NCBI GenBank assembly: GCA_019114515.1 | Contig: DXFH01000002.1 | Span: 1-64,000, forward strand | Direction: 5' to 3' | Length of the DNA: 64,000 nucleotides | DNA from: Candidatus Limosilactobacillus merdigallinarum | Lineage (GTDB): Bacteria; Bacillota; Bacilli; Lactobacillales; Lactobacillaceae | Part shown: one piece after another, positions 1 to 8,400 of the stretch | Position numbering within the stretch: the first letter of the stretch is position 1 | Layout: the number at the start of each line of letters is the position of its first letter | Position numbers and translations under genes: made by a program | The notes under the pieces: model-generated | The model's input: only the letters and a program-made list of their open reading frames with translations | Told to the model about the DNA's origin: nothing | Database searches by the model: none

Positions 1-36
1 GAAAATTCCATAATTGTCCTCGCTGATCTAAATTAC

Positions 37-64
37 AAAAAAAGAGCTGTGAAAGATTCACAGC
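37..64 (-). terminator. Rho-independent terminator after tRNA-Pro
   Basis: On the minus strand an 8-bp stem (GCTGTGAA/TTCACAGC) is followed by seven T residues. It lies just downstream of the tRNA and would end the glpK/tRNA transcript. Confidence 0.85.
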
Positions 65-73
65 CCGATATTA

Positions 74-147
74 TCGGAAAAACAGGATTCGAACCTGCGA
101 CCCCCTGGTCCCAAACCAGGTGCTCTACCAAGCTGAGCTATTTTCCG
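74..147 (-). tRNA. tRNA-Pro (anticodon TGG)
   Basis: The minus strand folds into a full cloverleaf: acceptor CGGAAAA pairs with TTTTTCCG, the D arm is AGCTC..GAGC, the anticodon loop TTTGGGA contains TGG, and the T arm has GGTTCGAATCC. The discriminator base is A and the 3' CCA is not encoded, so CCA must be added by nucleotidyltransferase. It sits 44 nt downstream of glpK on the same strand. Confidence 0.95.
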
Positions 148-191
148 TTGATGATCGCTGAGTTAACAACGATCAATATCTTACCCGTAAA

Positions 192-1718
192 TCATTCATT
201 TGTCAACGTCTCTTCTGCACCATGCGCAAAGAATTGCGTTGCCTTAACTGCTCGCTGCCAGCCGGCATACAAGCCCGCTGCCTCTTGCTTGCCCATCGCT
301 GGTGCAAACTGGGTACCGGACTTGCTGAGCTTCAATAATTCTTCCTGGTCAGACCAGAAGTCAACGGCCAGGCCTGCCAAATAAGAAGCACCTAAAGCCG
401 TGGTTTCTTCGATTTTGGCGCGCACGATCGGCGTCTGGAGAATATTGGCCTGGAATTGCATCAAGAAGTCATTGCGCGATGCACCACCGTCAACGGCCAG
501 CTTATGCAACGGAATGCCCGTATCCTTCACCATCGTGTCCACAACATCCTTGGTCTGGTAGGCAATCGCTTCTAGCGTCGCACGGGTGACTGCACCCCGA
601 TCAGACCCCCGGGTTAAGCCGAAAATCGCTCCCCGGACATCTTGATCCCAGTAAGGTGCACCGAGGCCGGTGAATGAAGGCACTACATAGACGCCTCCGG
701 TACTTTTGGCATCTACCGCCAGTTTTTCGGATGAAGAAGCATGAGCAAAGAATTTCAGCCCATCACGGAGCCACTGCACCGCTGAGCCGGCCACAAAGAT
801 GCTTCCTTCCAAAGCATAATGGGTCTCCCCGTCAAGACCATATGCGATGGTCGTCAACAGGCCACTATCCGATAAGGTCGGCTGCGTGCCGGTATTCATC
901 ACCGTAAAGGCACCAGTGCCGTACGTATTTTTGACACTCCCTTTTTCAAAAGCGCCTTGCCCAAACAAAGCCGCTTGCTGGTCACCAGCAATCCCGGCAA
1001 TCGGGATCTGGACCCCAAAGAAATGATAGCCCGCCGTGTAGCCAAAGATGTGTGAAGAAGGTTTCACTTCGGGTAGCATGGCGCGCGGAATATCTAACAG
1101 GTCCAAAATGTCTTGGTCCCAATCCATCTGGTGGATATTAAACAGCATCGTCCGGCTGGCGTTGGTGACATCCGTTGCGTGCACGTGGTGGTCGGTCAGG
1201 TTCCACAAAAGCCAGGTATCAATCGTGCCGAATAATAGGTCGCCGCGCTCCGCCTTCTCACGCGCGCCCGGCACCTTATCCAGAATCCACTTAATTTTAG
1301 TAGCGGAGAAATACGAATCAACGACCAAGCCCGTCTTATCATGAATCAGCTTCGTGTAGCCATCGTTTGCTAGATGATCGGCAGTGGGCGCCGTTTGCTT
1401 AGATTGCCACACGATTGCATGGTAGATCGGTTTGCCAGTATTGCGATCCCACACGACCGTCGTTTCACGTTGGTTGGTAATCCCAATGGCAGCGATCTTG
1501 TATGGCTGGATGCCTGACTTGATGATTACTGCTGACATCACCTGCTGGACGGCATCCCAAATTTCTTCAGCATCATGCTCAACCCAACCGGGCTGCGGGA
1601 AGTACTGGAGAAATTCCTGCTGGGCAATTGCCACTTCCTCTCCCTGATGATTAAAGATAATGGCCCTGGTACTGGTAGTCCCCTCATCAATTGCCATTAC
1701 GTACTGCTGGTCATTCAT
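192..1718 (-). CDS. glpK: Glycerol kinase
   Basis: Cytoplasmic FGGY-family kinase that phosphorylates glycerol to glycerol 3-phosphate with ATP. The 508-aa length is normal. The N-terminal phosphate-binding segment [10 protein letters not shown] is present and the catalytic Asp lies in [13 protein letters not shown]. The histidine that HPr phosphorylates in Gram-positive glycerol kinases is retained in the segment YHFFG, so PTS activation is likely. The start ATG follows AGAAAGGG. There is no glpF or glpO neighbour. A cre-like site lies upstream, so CcpA repression is also plausible. tRNA-Pro follows on the same strand. Confidence 0.95.
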   Translation of the reverse strand: MNDQQYVMAIDEGTTSTRAIIFNHQGEEVAIAQQEFLQYFPQPGWVEHDAEEIWDAVQQVMSAVIIKSGIQPYKIAAIGITNQRETTVVWDRNTGKPIYHAIVWQSKQTAPTADHLANDGYTKLIHDKTGLVVDSYFSATKIKWILDKVPGAREKAERGDLLFGTIDTWLLWNLTDHHVHATDVTNASRTMLFNIHQMDWDQDILDLLDIPRAMLPEVKPSSHIFGYTAGYHFFGVQIPIAGIAGDQQAALFGQGAFEKGSVKNTYGTGAFTVMNTGTQPTLSDSGLLTTIAYGLDGETHYALEGSIFVAGSAVQWLRDGLKFFAHASSSEKLAVDAKSTGGVYVVPSFTGLGAPYWDQDVRGAIFGLTRGSDRGAVTRATLEAIAYQTKDVVDTMVKDTGIPLHKLAVDGGASRNDFLMQFQANILQTPIVRAKIEETTALGASYLAGLAVDFWSDQEELLKLSKSGTQFAPAMGKQEAAGLYAGWQRAVKATQFFAHGAEETLTNE

Positions 1719-1774
1719 TATTCCAACCCTTTCTGCATGAAATCACTAGGACTATTTTACAACACTTTTGTAAA

Positions 1775-1788
1775 TGACAGCGTTTTAA
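1775..1788 (-). promoter_or_regulatory. Candidate cre (CcpA) site upstream of glpK
   Basis: On the minus strand TTAAAACGCTGTCA matches the cre consensus TGWAANCGNTNWCA at all constrained positions except the second. It lies 57 nt before the glpK start and overlaps the stop codon of the upstream antiporter gene. CcpA control of glpK is known in Firmicutes; that this site is functional is inference. Confidence 0.5.
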
Positions 1789-3620
1789 TTTGGCTTGCGC
1801 AACTCGCGACGAATGGTGGCCACTGCGCCTAAGTTAGCTGCACTGAAGATCAAGCGATCATTGTATTCCAAAACGGTAGCGCCCGTCGGCATGATCCATT
1901 TACCGTCGCGGCGAATCCGGCTGACCGTCATATCGTCAATAAATGGCAGGTCCCGCAACGGCCGGCCCGTGTACTTGTGGTTTTGAATCTTAACTTCCCA
2001 TAAGCTGGCCTCAGTGCCCAGAAGCATCTGGTAAACTGTTGGTGACTGGATCAACGACCGCAAAACACCGGCTTGCACGTTGTATGGATTGAAGATTTCA
2101 ATGTTTTCCTTATTCAAAATCTCCAGTTGTTCTTCATTATTCGTGCGGTTAGTTTGCGCCGTAATGACCCGGTTAACCCCATGCTGCTTGACCATCCGCG
2201 CTAAGTCAAAGTTACGGGCATCATTTTGAAAACCTAAGACGACAATGTCAGCGTCAAGGTAATTGCCCTTTTCCAAGGCCTCTTCGGTGAGCGGGTTAAT
2301 TAACTTCAAGTCACTCACTTCACTGTTATAGGTCTTGTAGTTGTCTTCATCATCCGTTACCATCCAGATGTCGTACCAGTTACGGCCTAATTGTTGCGCA
2401 ACCGGGACCGTTAACATATTGGTCCCCAAGAAAACTACCCGTTGCCGGACCAGGTCTTCGCGGTCCAGGCGGTAAAAGCTATTGAATACAATTGGCGACA
2501 GAATGCAGACAATCACGGCAGCCAAAATGAAGGCATCTGACTGCGCCTGCGTGATGGCGTGCAGGTTACGGGCTACTTCCAGTGATGGCAGGACTAACGT
2601 GATGGTCGTGACCGTCAAGAAGCCGCCAGCAAATGAGTTACGCCGGTTGAAGCGCAGGTGGTAAACAGGAATGGCCCATAATTTAGCAATAATCAGGCAG
2701 ACCACTAAGGCCGGAATCAACGCCAACGCCTGTGGATTATTAAAGAGTTGCCGCAAGTTCAAGCGGGCACCCGTCATAATGAAGAAAATCGGAATAAAGA
2801 AGCCATAGCCAATGGAAGTCAGCTTATCTTCGGTAGCTTCGCTGGGTTCCAAGAGCTTCATTACCATCCCGGCTAAGAAGGCTCCCAGGATATTTTCAGC
2901 ACCGACCGTTTCCGCCACGGTGACTAACGCAAAAATCAGGAAAAATGCTAGACGCACATCCAGTTGGGTAGTTGACTTGGTAACCTTATTAAACCAGACA
3001 TAGGGCTGCTTGAAACGCCGCAGTAAGAAGATGGCCGCTAAGAATAGCAAAACGATCAGCCAAATCCGGCCACCGTCGTTACCATTAACCGAAGCATAGA
3101 TCGTCAAAGCAAACATTGGCACTACTTCACCTAAGACGGCGGTCAAGAGGATGGTCTGCCCCATTGGCCGGCTCAGAATTTCCTTCTCCTTTAACGTAGC
3201 GATGACCACGCCTAGAGCGATCGTACAGAACAAGATCGTTGCTAAGAAGACATCGGGAAACAGCCCGAGAAACTTCAGAGCAAAAGCGAGGATGACCGCG
3301 TTAACCACTGTACCTAAAAAGGCCAGTCCGGCCAGTTGTACCGGTGAGTGTTTCTCTGCGTGCTGCGCATCCGGCTTGCATTTAAATAAGTCGAAATTGA
3401 TTTCCATCCCGGACAGAAACATCAGGATAATAACCCCGATACTTGCCAACCCGGTTAATTCAGTCGTGGGTTGGACAAAATTCAAACCGCTTTTACCTAA
3501 GATAATGCCCATCACAATTTCGGCCACTGCGGTAGGCACGCCAGAAATCTTAAAACGCGCCATTAAAATCGGAATTAACAGCGCTGCTAGGATCACAATA
3601 AAGAATGATAATCTAGCCAT
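1785..3620 (-). CDS. CPA2/Kef-type cation:proton antiporter with TrkA domains
   Basis: Membrane protein of 611 aa. The first ~390 residues form about 12 hydrophobic segments of the Na+/H+ exchanger (CPA2) fold, ending near LDRED. A cytoplasmic TrkA-N/RCK-like domain follows (about residues 395-510), then a TrkA-C domain (about 530-611). It likely exchanges K+ or Na+ for protons under ligand control. I chose the ATG encoding MARLSFF because an ideal AGGAGGAG precedes it; an upstream in-frame ATG at 3725 would add 35 polar residues and lacks a good ribosome site. The Rossmann glycine motif is degenerate (FLGTNMLT), so nucleotide binding may be altered. Monocistronic and divergent from pepD. Confidence 0.88.
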   Translation of the reverse strand: MARLSFFIVILAALLIPILMARFKISGVPTAVAEIVMGIILGKSGLNFVQPTTELTGLASIGVIILMFLSGMEINFDLFKCKPDAQHAEKHSPVQLAGLAFLGTVVNAVILAFALKFLGLFPDVFLATILFCTIALGVVIATLKEKEILSRPMGQTILLTAVLGEVVPMFALTIYASVNGNDGGRIWLIVLLFLAAIFLLRRFKQPYVWFNKVTKSTTQLDVRLAFFLIFALVTVAETVGAENILGAFLAGMVMKLLEPSEATEDKLTSIGYGFFIPIFFIMTGARLNLRQLFNNPQALALIPALVVCLIIAKLWAIPVYHLRFNRRNSFAGGFLTVTTITLVLPSLEVARNLHAITQAQSDAFILAAVIVCILSPIVFNSFYRLDREDLVRQRVVFLGTNMLTVPVAQQLGRNWYDIWMVTDDEDNYKTYNSEVSDLKLINPLTEEALEKGNYLDADIVVLGFQNDARNFDLARMVKQHGVNRVITAQTNRTNNEEQLEILNKENIEIFNPYNVQAGVLRSLIQSPTVYQMLLGTEASLWEVKIQNHKYTGRPLRDLPFIDDMTVSRIRRDGKWIMPTGATVLEYNDRLIFSAANLGAVATIRRELRKPN

Positions 3621-3706
3621 TTTTCTCCTCCTCAAACACTTATGTTCCCATTTTACCCGGCTTAAGTGTAAAATAAAGCCATAAATCAAAAAGGAGTGTC
3701 CATTAT

Positions 3707-5119
3707 ATGGAAAAACATGCATCATGTACTAGTATGGTCGTCGGCAAGCTTGCTTCCACCGACGGCAGCATTATGATTGCGCGTAATGAAGACTGTAAGG
3801 CGGCCTGGCCGAAGCGGATGGTCATCCACCCCGCTGGCGACTTGCCAACCGATTACCTTTGCAAAGAAACCAAGCTGAAGCTCAAACTGCCGGCTCACAG
3901 TGCTAAATACACTGCTACCCCTGAATGGACCGACAAGTATGGGACTTACGAAGAAGACGGGATTAACGAATACCATGTCGCAATGTCTGCTACCGAAACA
4001 ACCGCTTCTAATCAACTAGTACTGGGCTACGACCCCCTGGTCAAAAAGGGGTTAAACGAAGAAGCAATGCTGACCGTTGTTCTACCTTTCGTAGAGACCG
4101 CTCGTGAAGGGGTGCAGCGCTTGGGTGACTTAATTGCCAAGTACGGTACCGGTGAATCAAACGGGATCCTGTTTGCGGATGACAACGAAGCTTGGTACTT
4201 TGAAAATGGCTCTGGCCACTACTGGGTTGCTCAGCGGATTCCGGATGATTCCTATGCTGTCATTGCCAACCAGATCTCCATTCAAGAAATTGATTTTGCA
4301 GATTCGGACAACTTCATGTTCCACCCGGACATCCGCTCCTTTGTGGAAGAACATCATTTGAATCCAGAACCAGATCACTTCAACTTCCGGAAGATTTTCG
4401 GTACGAACGAACGGTTCGATGCCGGCTATAATACACCACGGGTTTGGTATGGCCACCACATGTTCAACCCCATCCAAAATCAGGATGAAGATCCCGAATC
4501 AGCTGAATTGCCAATGCTGATGAAGCCGGAACACAAGCTGTCAGTCTTGGACGTACAGCGTTACCTGCAGTCTCACTACCAAGGTACGCCATACGACCCA
4601 GTCGGCATCCTTGGTGATGACCGCAGCCGTCACCTATACCGGCCAGTCAGTTTAGCCAAGACGCAGGAATCGCATATTCTGCAGATGAACCGGCCTAATA
4701 GCAATGACATCCACTGGCTATCAATGGGCGTTCCTTCCGAAAGCGTCTTTGTACCATTCTTCGCCGATATCGATGACATTCCAGTGCAGTACAAGCGTGG
4801 TCGCCTGCCCGCTTCCCTTACTTCTGCTTACTGGATTTACAAGCAGACCAGTGTCTTGGTTGACAGTCACTACCACGAATTCATGCCGTTGCTAAAGGAC
4901 GTGCAGAATAAGCTGATTTCAGAAAGCCTAGGCGTAGTGGATAAGGCCGACCAAGAAGCACCAAAGCTCCAAGGTCAAAAGCGGATTGATTACCTGACTG
5001 ATGCCAGCAAGGAATTTGCCAAGAAGGCGCTGCATGAGTATCAAGCATTGGCAGTGCAGTTAATCGAAAAGATGACTGATTATTGCGAACTGGTATACAA
5101 CCCACGCGAAACTCTTTAA
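3707..5119 (+). CDS. pepD: Family C69 dipeptidase (PepD-type)
   Basis: Cytoplasmic cysteine dipeptidase of the Ntn-hydrolase fold that cleaves dipeptides during peptide utilisation. The 470-aa length is typical. A six-residue leader precedes Cys7 (MEKHASCTSM); in this family the Cys becomes the N-terminal nucleophile after autoprocessing. The following DGSIMIARNEDC segment matches the family start. Ribosome site AAGGAG lies 11 nt upstream. The gene is monocistronic, diverges from the antiporter and ends in a terminator. The neighbouring island starts just downstream. Confidence 0.93.
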   Translation: MEKHASCTSMVVGKLASTDGSIMIARNEDCKAAWPKRMVIHPAGDLPTDYLCKETKLKLKLPAHSAKYTATPEWTDKYGTYEEDGINEYHVAMSATETTASNQLVLGYDPLVKKGLNEEAMLTVVLPFVETAREGVQRLGDLIAKYGTGESNGILFADDNEAWYFENGSGHYWVAQRIPDDSYAVIANQISIQEIDFADSDNFMFHPDIRSFVEEHHLNPEPDHFNFRKIFGTNERFDAGYNTPRVWYGHHMFNPIQNQDEDPESAELPMLMKPEHKLSVLDVQRYLQSHYQGTPYDPVGILGDDRSRHLYRPVSLAKTQESHILQMNRPNSNDIHWLSMGVPSESVFVPFFADIDDIPVQYKRGRLPASLTSAYWIYKQTSVLVDSHYHEFMPLLKDVQNKLISESLGVVDKADQEAPKLQGQKRIDYLTDASKEFAKKALHEYQALAVQLIEKMTDYCELVYNPRETL

Positions 5120-5146
5120 TCAAGTTATTAATTACTAAAGCAAATA

Positions 5147-5186
5147 AGCGTCAATGACTAGGATTTTGTCATTGGCGCCTTTTCAT
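5147..5186 (+). terminator. Terminator of pepD
   Basis: GCGTCAATGAC and GTCATTGGCGC form a stem around a short loop, followed by TTTT. Confidence 0.8.
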
Positions 5187-5401
5187 AGTCTAAAAGTAAT
5201 TGGATGAATTATTTGCCCTCACCGACTAACGGGTCGATCATTAAGTTAACTCACAGGAAAGGAAGTGAAAAAGGCGTTTCGATGGTCGACTGCTAACCGT
5301 AATCAAATAGATTTATTTACGGCTAAAACTTAAAAAGTACTACCCCATAAGTCAAGATTTTGTCGCTCTTTATTCAGCAGCAATCACCGACACCTTGCAT
5401 T

Positions 5402-6325
5402 ATGACGCTGAAAGAATTAATGGATGAATGGCTACCACAGTACCAAAAAATGGTTGCCCGACATACTTATGTCAATACGTTCAGCCGTGCCAAAAAGCTC
5501 CTGGCTGACCTCGGCCAGTCAACGGATATTGGTCAATTGGACCGCCGGCGTTTATCAGAGTACTATAACTCCCTCATTCATGATGAGGGTTATAGCAATG
5601 CTTCGGTCCGCCTATTTAAATCCACCACCCGGGTCATGATGGACTACGCGGTGGATCAAGAGTACCTTGAATATAATCCGACGGCACATTTGCACATTCG
5701 CTTCCGTCGTAACGAGGACCGGCCCCTGCCCCAGGAAAAGTATTTTGACGATGATGAACTCAAGATCATTTTGAAGTTCATGTACCAACAATCGCCCCAC
5801 TATGGTCGCTTCTGTGAATTCCTCTATTTGACTGGCATGCGCTATGGTGAAGCTGCTGCGCTCTACCCTTCTGACCTCATTAAAGGACAAGATGGCACCA
5901 TCCAGGCTCACATTTGGGGCACAATCATTTATGATGATGGGGCAAAGAAACAAAAAAATCCGAAAACACCGGCTGGGCGTCGTGACATTGTCTTGTCATC
6001 CCGGGCAATTCAAATATGCCGCGATGAAATGGCTACCCATCCGAACGCCCCTTATATTTTCTCATTTGGGCATGACCACCCGCTAGCCGAAACGAACCTC
6101 AATCATTTGCTAAGAGAATGCCAGGAGAAATACGACATTCACAAGCAAGTCACACTGCACATTTTCCGGCACACGCACATTTCCAAACTAGCTGAACTCG
6201 GTGTCCCCTTGTACGTGATCCAGCATCGGGTGGGTCACGCTAGCTCCGAAGTCACGCGTGAAATTTACCTGCACGTGACTAATAATACTCGCCGCAAGCT
6301 GGAACAAAAAATTGAGCAACTTTGA
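5402..6325 (+). CDS. Tyrosine recombinase/integrase, short form
   Basis: DNA strand-exchange enzyme of the phage integrase family. The residues needed for catalysis are visible: Arg in TGMRYGE, His and Arg in HIFRHTH, His in RVGHASS, and the Tyr nucleophile in REIYLHV. A SAM-like core-binding domain occupies about the first 100 residues. The N-terminal arm-binding domain usual in ICE and phage integrases is missing, giving about 307 aa instead of 370-390. I use the ATG opening MTLKELMDEW; a TTG at 5360 extends the frame by 14 residues, and neither has a clear ribosome site, which suggests 5' truncation. It borders an accessory island, so it may be a remnant of the element that brought it. Confidence 0.85.
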   Translation: MTLKELMDEWLPQYQKMVARHTYVNTFSRAKKLLADLGQSTDIGQLDRRRLSEYYNSLIHDEGYSNASVRLFKSTTRVMMDYAVDQEYLEYNPTAHLHIRFRRNEDRPLPQEKYFDDDELKIILKFMYQQSPHYGRFCEFLYLTGMRYGEAAALYPSDLIKGQDGTIQAHIWGTIIYDDGAKKQKNPKTPAGRRDIVLSSRAIQICRDEMATHPNAPYIFSFGHDHPLAETNLNHLLRECQEKYDIHKQVTLHIFRHTHISKLAELGVPLYVIQHRVGHASSEVTREIYLHVTNNTRRKLEQKIEQL

Positions 6326-6441
6326 TGAAAAAAAGAGCCTTTCTTCTTTGATTTCACAAGCCTTAGTGATAATCTATATACAGGTGGTTAAATTAAGCTG
6401 ATTGTTTACTTCCCACCAACTAGTAATTTTCATGGTAATTA

Positions 6442-6457
6442 ATTCCACGAGTGGAAT
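6442..6457. promoter_or_regulatory. 7-bp palindrome, possible operator
   Basis: ATTCCAC-GA-GTGGAAT is a perfect 7-bp inverted repeat with a 2-base centre in the 205-bp gap between the integrase and the fic gene. No other feature is recognised there except a terminator. A role as repressor site or part of an attachment region is speculative. Confidence 0.3.
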
Positions 6458-6496
6458 GGTATTTTGTTACTATCTCCCAAAGTAGCAACGTATTTT

Positions 6497-6530
6497 AGCG
6501 GCCCCTTTTTCTAGGGCCGTTTTTTTTGCC
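6497..6530 (+). terminator. Terminator downstream of integrase
   Basis: CGGCCC and GGGCCG pair around a T-rich loop and are followed by eight T residues on the plus strand. It blocks read-through into the convergent fic gene. Confidence 0.75.
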
Positions 6531-7310
6531 TCAATATTTGATTTGCTGGTAAACTTCGACCACCTGAGCTAATTCAGCAGCTGTCGGCTGCCAGCCTTCA
6601 TAAAGATTGAAAAGAATGGCATCTTTTTGATCGCGATAGTCCTGTAAATGAGCGATTGGGTAACCGCCAATCGTCCGCCGGCAATCATCAAACGGTGGAA
6701 CCTTTTCCATATCTGCCGGCCGTAATTCTTGCTCAGTTTCATAGAGATGCACTTGAGCTTGCATTTCTAAATAGTTGGCAGCATTCATTGCTTTAATCAA
6801 TGGCCATTGAAAACGGGGGAAATGCAGGTACTGGCCCTTTTGTCGTGCCAGCAACTGAACAAACATTTTCGTTGCCCGCCCATTACCTTCACGGTAAGGA
6901 TGCAGCGTATTCAGATTGTCCAATAGTTCCATGTACTGCCGGTTACTGATTTGAGGTTGACGCAATGCTGGCCTTAATAAACTGTCGTTAATATAACGCC
7001 AGGCAATGGGTATAGTAGCAAATGGTTGGGCATAAAAATCGACGCCATTCGTTTGTTTATGCAAATCATAATCTTGGCGCACCTTGCCAGCCCAGGAATA
7101 CAAGTTGCCAAATAGCAACCGGTGGATATGATTGAGATCATTAAGATCCTTAATCTGATAATCACTTTTAAATAAGCACAGCATTTTATAGATGACCTGG
7201 TGAAATTCCGTTTGCTGCAATGTGGCCTCGTCTTGGATGCCCAGTTTATTTTTTAAACAGCCATTAGGATAACAAAAGCGTTTAAAAAAGACCTCATCAT
7301 TTTTCATCAT
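6531..7310 (-). CDS. Fic/Doc-family protein (probable AMP transferase)
   Basis: Fic-domain enzyme that would transfer AMP or another nucleotide moiety to a target protein. The active-site motif HPYREGNGRATKMF (consensus HPFx[D/E]GNGRxxR) lies near residue 140, with the last Arg replaced by Lys. The N-terminal segment with LKNKLG resembles the class I FicT/VbhT group, whose toxins pair with a small FicA antitoxin encoded just upstream. No such ORF is visible here, and no [S/T]xxxE[G/N] inhibitory helix is evident within the protein. The start is ATGATG after GGGGG; an ATG at 7322 is less likely. About 260 aa. It could be a toxin, an effector, or a protein with a relaxed function. Confidence 0.8.
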   Translation of the reverse strand: MMKNDEVFFKRFCYPNGCLKNKLGIQDEATLQQTEFHQVIYKMLCLFKSDYQIKDLNDLNHIHRLLFGNLYSWAGKVRQDYDLHKQTNGVDFYAQPFATIPIAWRYINDSLLRPALRQPQISNRQYMELLDNLNTLHPYREGNGRATKMFVQLLARQKGQYLHFPRFQWPLIKAMNAANYLEMQAQVHLYETEQELRPADMEKVPPFDDCRRTIGGYPIAHLQDYRDQKDAILFNLYEGWQPTAAELAQVVEVYQQIKY

Positions 7311-7450
7311 GCTAGCCCCCATTAAGTTAATAAAGTAGTATAATTAGGTCACAGTATCTGGATAGTTTCCATCTTAATTATGAAAGGGTGAAGACTATCC
7401 TTTTTTCTTCCCCTGTTCATAATCAAAATATTTGGATGGAGGAAACCCAT

Positions 7451-7903
7451 ATGAGCAAATTAGCAGGAATTGAATTGACAACCGAGAACGTGGAAACCTT
7501 TTTTATCCCTGTCAGGCAGATCAAAAGTCTCTACATCAATGGTCTGGAATCCACTCTTGATTTAAACAGCGATGGAGATTTAGAAAAAATCACTCGTTGT
7601 CAGGCCATCGTCTTGGGGCTTGACTATCGTCAGGTTAACCGGCAAGAAACGTTTGCCATGTCCTATCGAGATAAGTGTCTGCACCTGGGTGATCGGCTGC
7701 AGCAACATGCCGACCTAAGTGTGATTACCCTCTGCTATGAAAATGGCCAGGAACGAGACATCCGCGTGCCCTGGAATTTTCGGAGTGATTATCGTAACTA
7801 CAATATGATGGTACACATTGATAAAGAGTTCAATAAAGAAACGGTAATTGTTGCCGAAAATCAAGAATTCTTAAAGAATCAACAATTTTGGATGGAAGCA
7901 TAG
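7451..7903 (+). CDS. Hypothetical protein, island-borne
   Basis: I do not recognise this 150-aa protein. It is soluble, without a signal peptide or membrane segment, rich in charged residues and predicted mixed alpha/beta. The sequence near GLDYRQVNRQETF and VPWNFRSDYRNYN is distinctive. The ATG opening MSKLAGI is chosen because GGAGG lies 8 nt upstream; a GTG at 7388 gives a longer frame with no ribosome site. It is monocistronic, divergent from fic, and ends in a strong bidirectional terminator shared with the ssb gene. Its setting between a Fic gene and a reverse-transcriptase cassette suggests an accessory role, but no function can be assigned. Confidence 0.7.
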   Translation: MSKLAGIELTTENVETFFIPVRQIKSLYINGLESTLDLNSDGDLEKITRCQAIVLGLDYRQVNRQETFAMSYRDKCLHLGDRLQQHADLSVITLCYENGQERDIRVPWNFRSDYRNYNMMVHIDKEFNKETVIVAENQEFLKNQQFWMEA

Positions 7904-7920
7904 CGCTGCGGTATGAAAAA

Positions 7921-7960
7921 GCCCCCTAAATTAGATGATTAGTCTAGTTTAGGAGGCTTT
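7921..7960. terminator. Bidirectional terminator
   Basis: A near-perfect 15-bp stem (GCCCCCTAAATTAGA with TCTAGTTTAGGAGGC) has T runs on both strands. It ends the hypothetical gene on plus and the RT-ssb operon on minus. Confidence 0.88.
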
Positions 7961-7967
7961 ACTCATT

Positions 7968-8366
7968 TTAGAAAGGCGTTGCTGAGTTATCATCTTCTTG
8001 ATGATATGATTCATCACTGCCACTGTTATTAATAAAGGAAATACTATCTGCTACCAATGACAGCTGGATTTTGTTGCCATGGACAGCTGAATGAGTTTCA
8101 TATGACTGCACATGGTAGGCAACCGAAATAAAACTGCCCTGAGGAGTATCTTTCAGTCTTGCTAGCAATTTGCTTTGGGCTGCTTTAGCAAAGTAACTAT
8201 TAAAGAGCAGGAAGTCTGTTTCGTAGCTGCCCTTCGTTTTAAAGTTTCGTAAAACGCCTAAACGGAACTGAACAGAAGCAGCATTCTTGGAGACCATCTT
8301 AATAGTTGGTGCGCTGACTAAACGGCCAGTAGCAACACCATTATTCATCGGATTAGTAATTGCCAT
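7968..8366 (-). CDS. Single-stranded DNA-binding protein paralogue in RT operon
   Basis: OB-fold protein of 132 aa related to SSB. The core GRLVSAP..FRLGV..F..FN is recognisable, followed by a short acidic tail ending DDNSATPF. This resembles but does not match the DDDIPF tip that recruits repair proteins in housekeeping SSB, and the linker is short. The gene starts 34 nt after the reverse-transcriptase stop, has its own GAAAGGAG site and no intervening terminator, so the two are almost certainly co-transcribed. The housekeeping ssb normally sits with rpsF-rpsR, so this is a dedicated paralogue. It probably binds single-stranded cDNA or phage DNA in the RT system (inference). Confidence 0.85.
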   Translation of the reverse strand: MAITNPMNNGVATGRLVSAPTIKMVSKNAASVQFRLGVLRNFKTKGSYETDFLLFNSYFAKAAQSKLLARLKDTPQGSFISVAYHVQSYETHSAVHGNKIQLSLVADSISFINNSGSDESYHQEDDNSATPF

Positions 8367-8400
8367 AATTATTCTCCTTTCAAAATACCATCTAATTATA

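Noticed and set aside
5187-5401. Attachment site or direct repeat beside the integrase
   Set aside because: I compared the flanks by eye and found no convincing direct repeat; tRNA-Pro is 5 kb away and intact.
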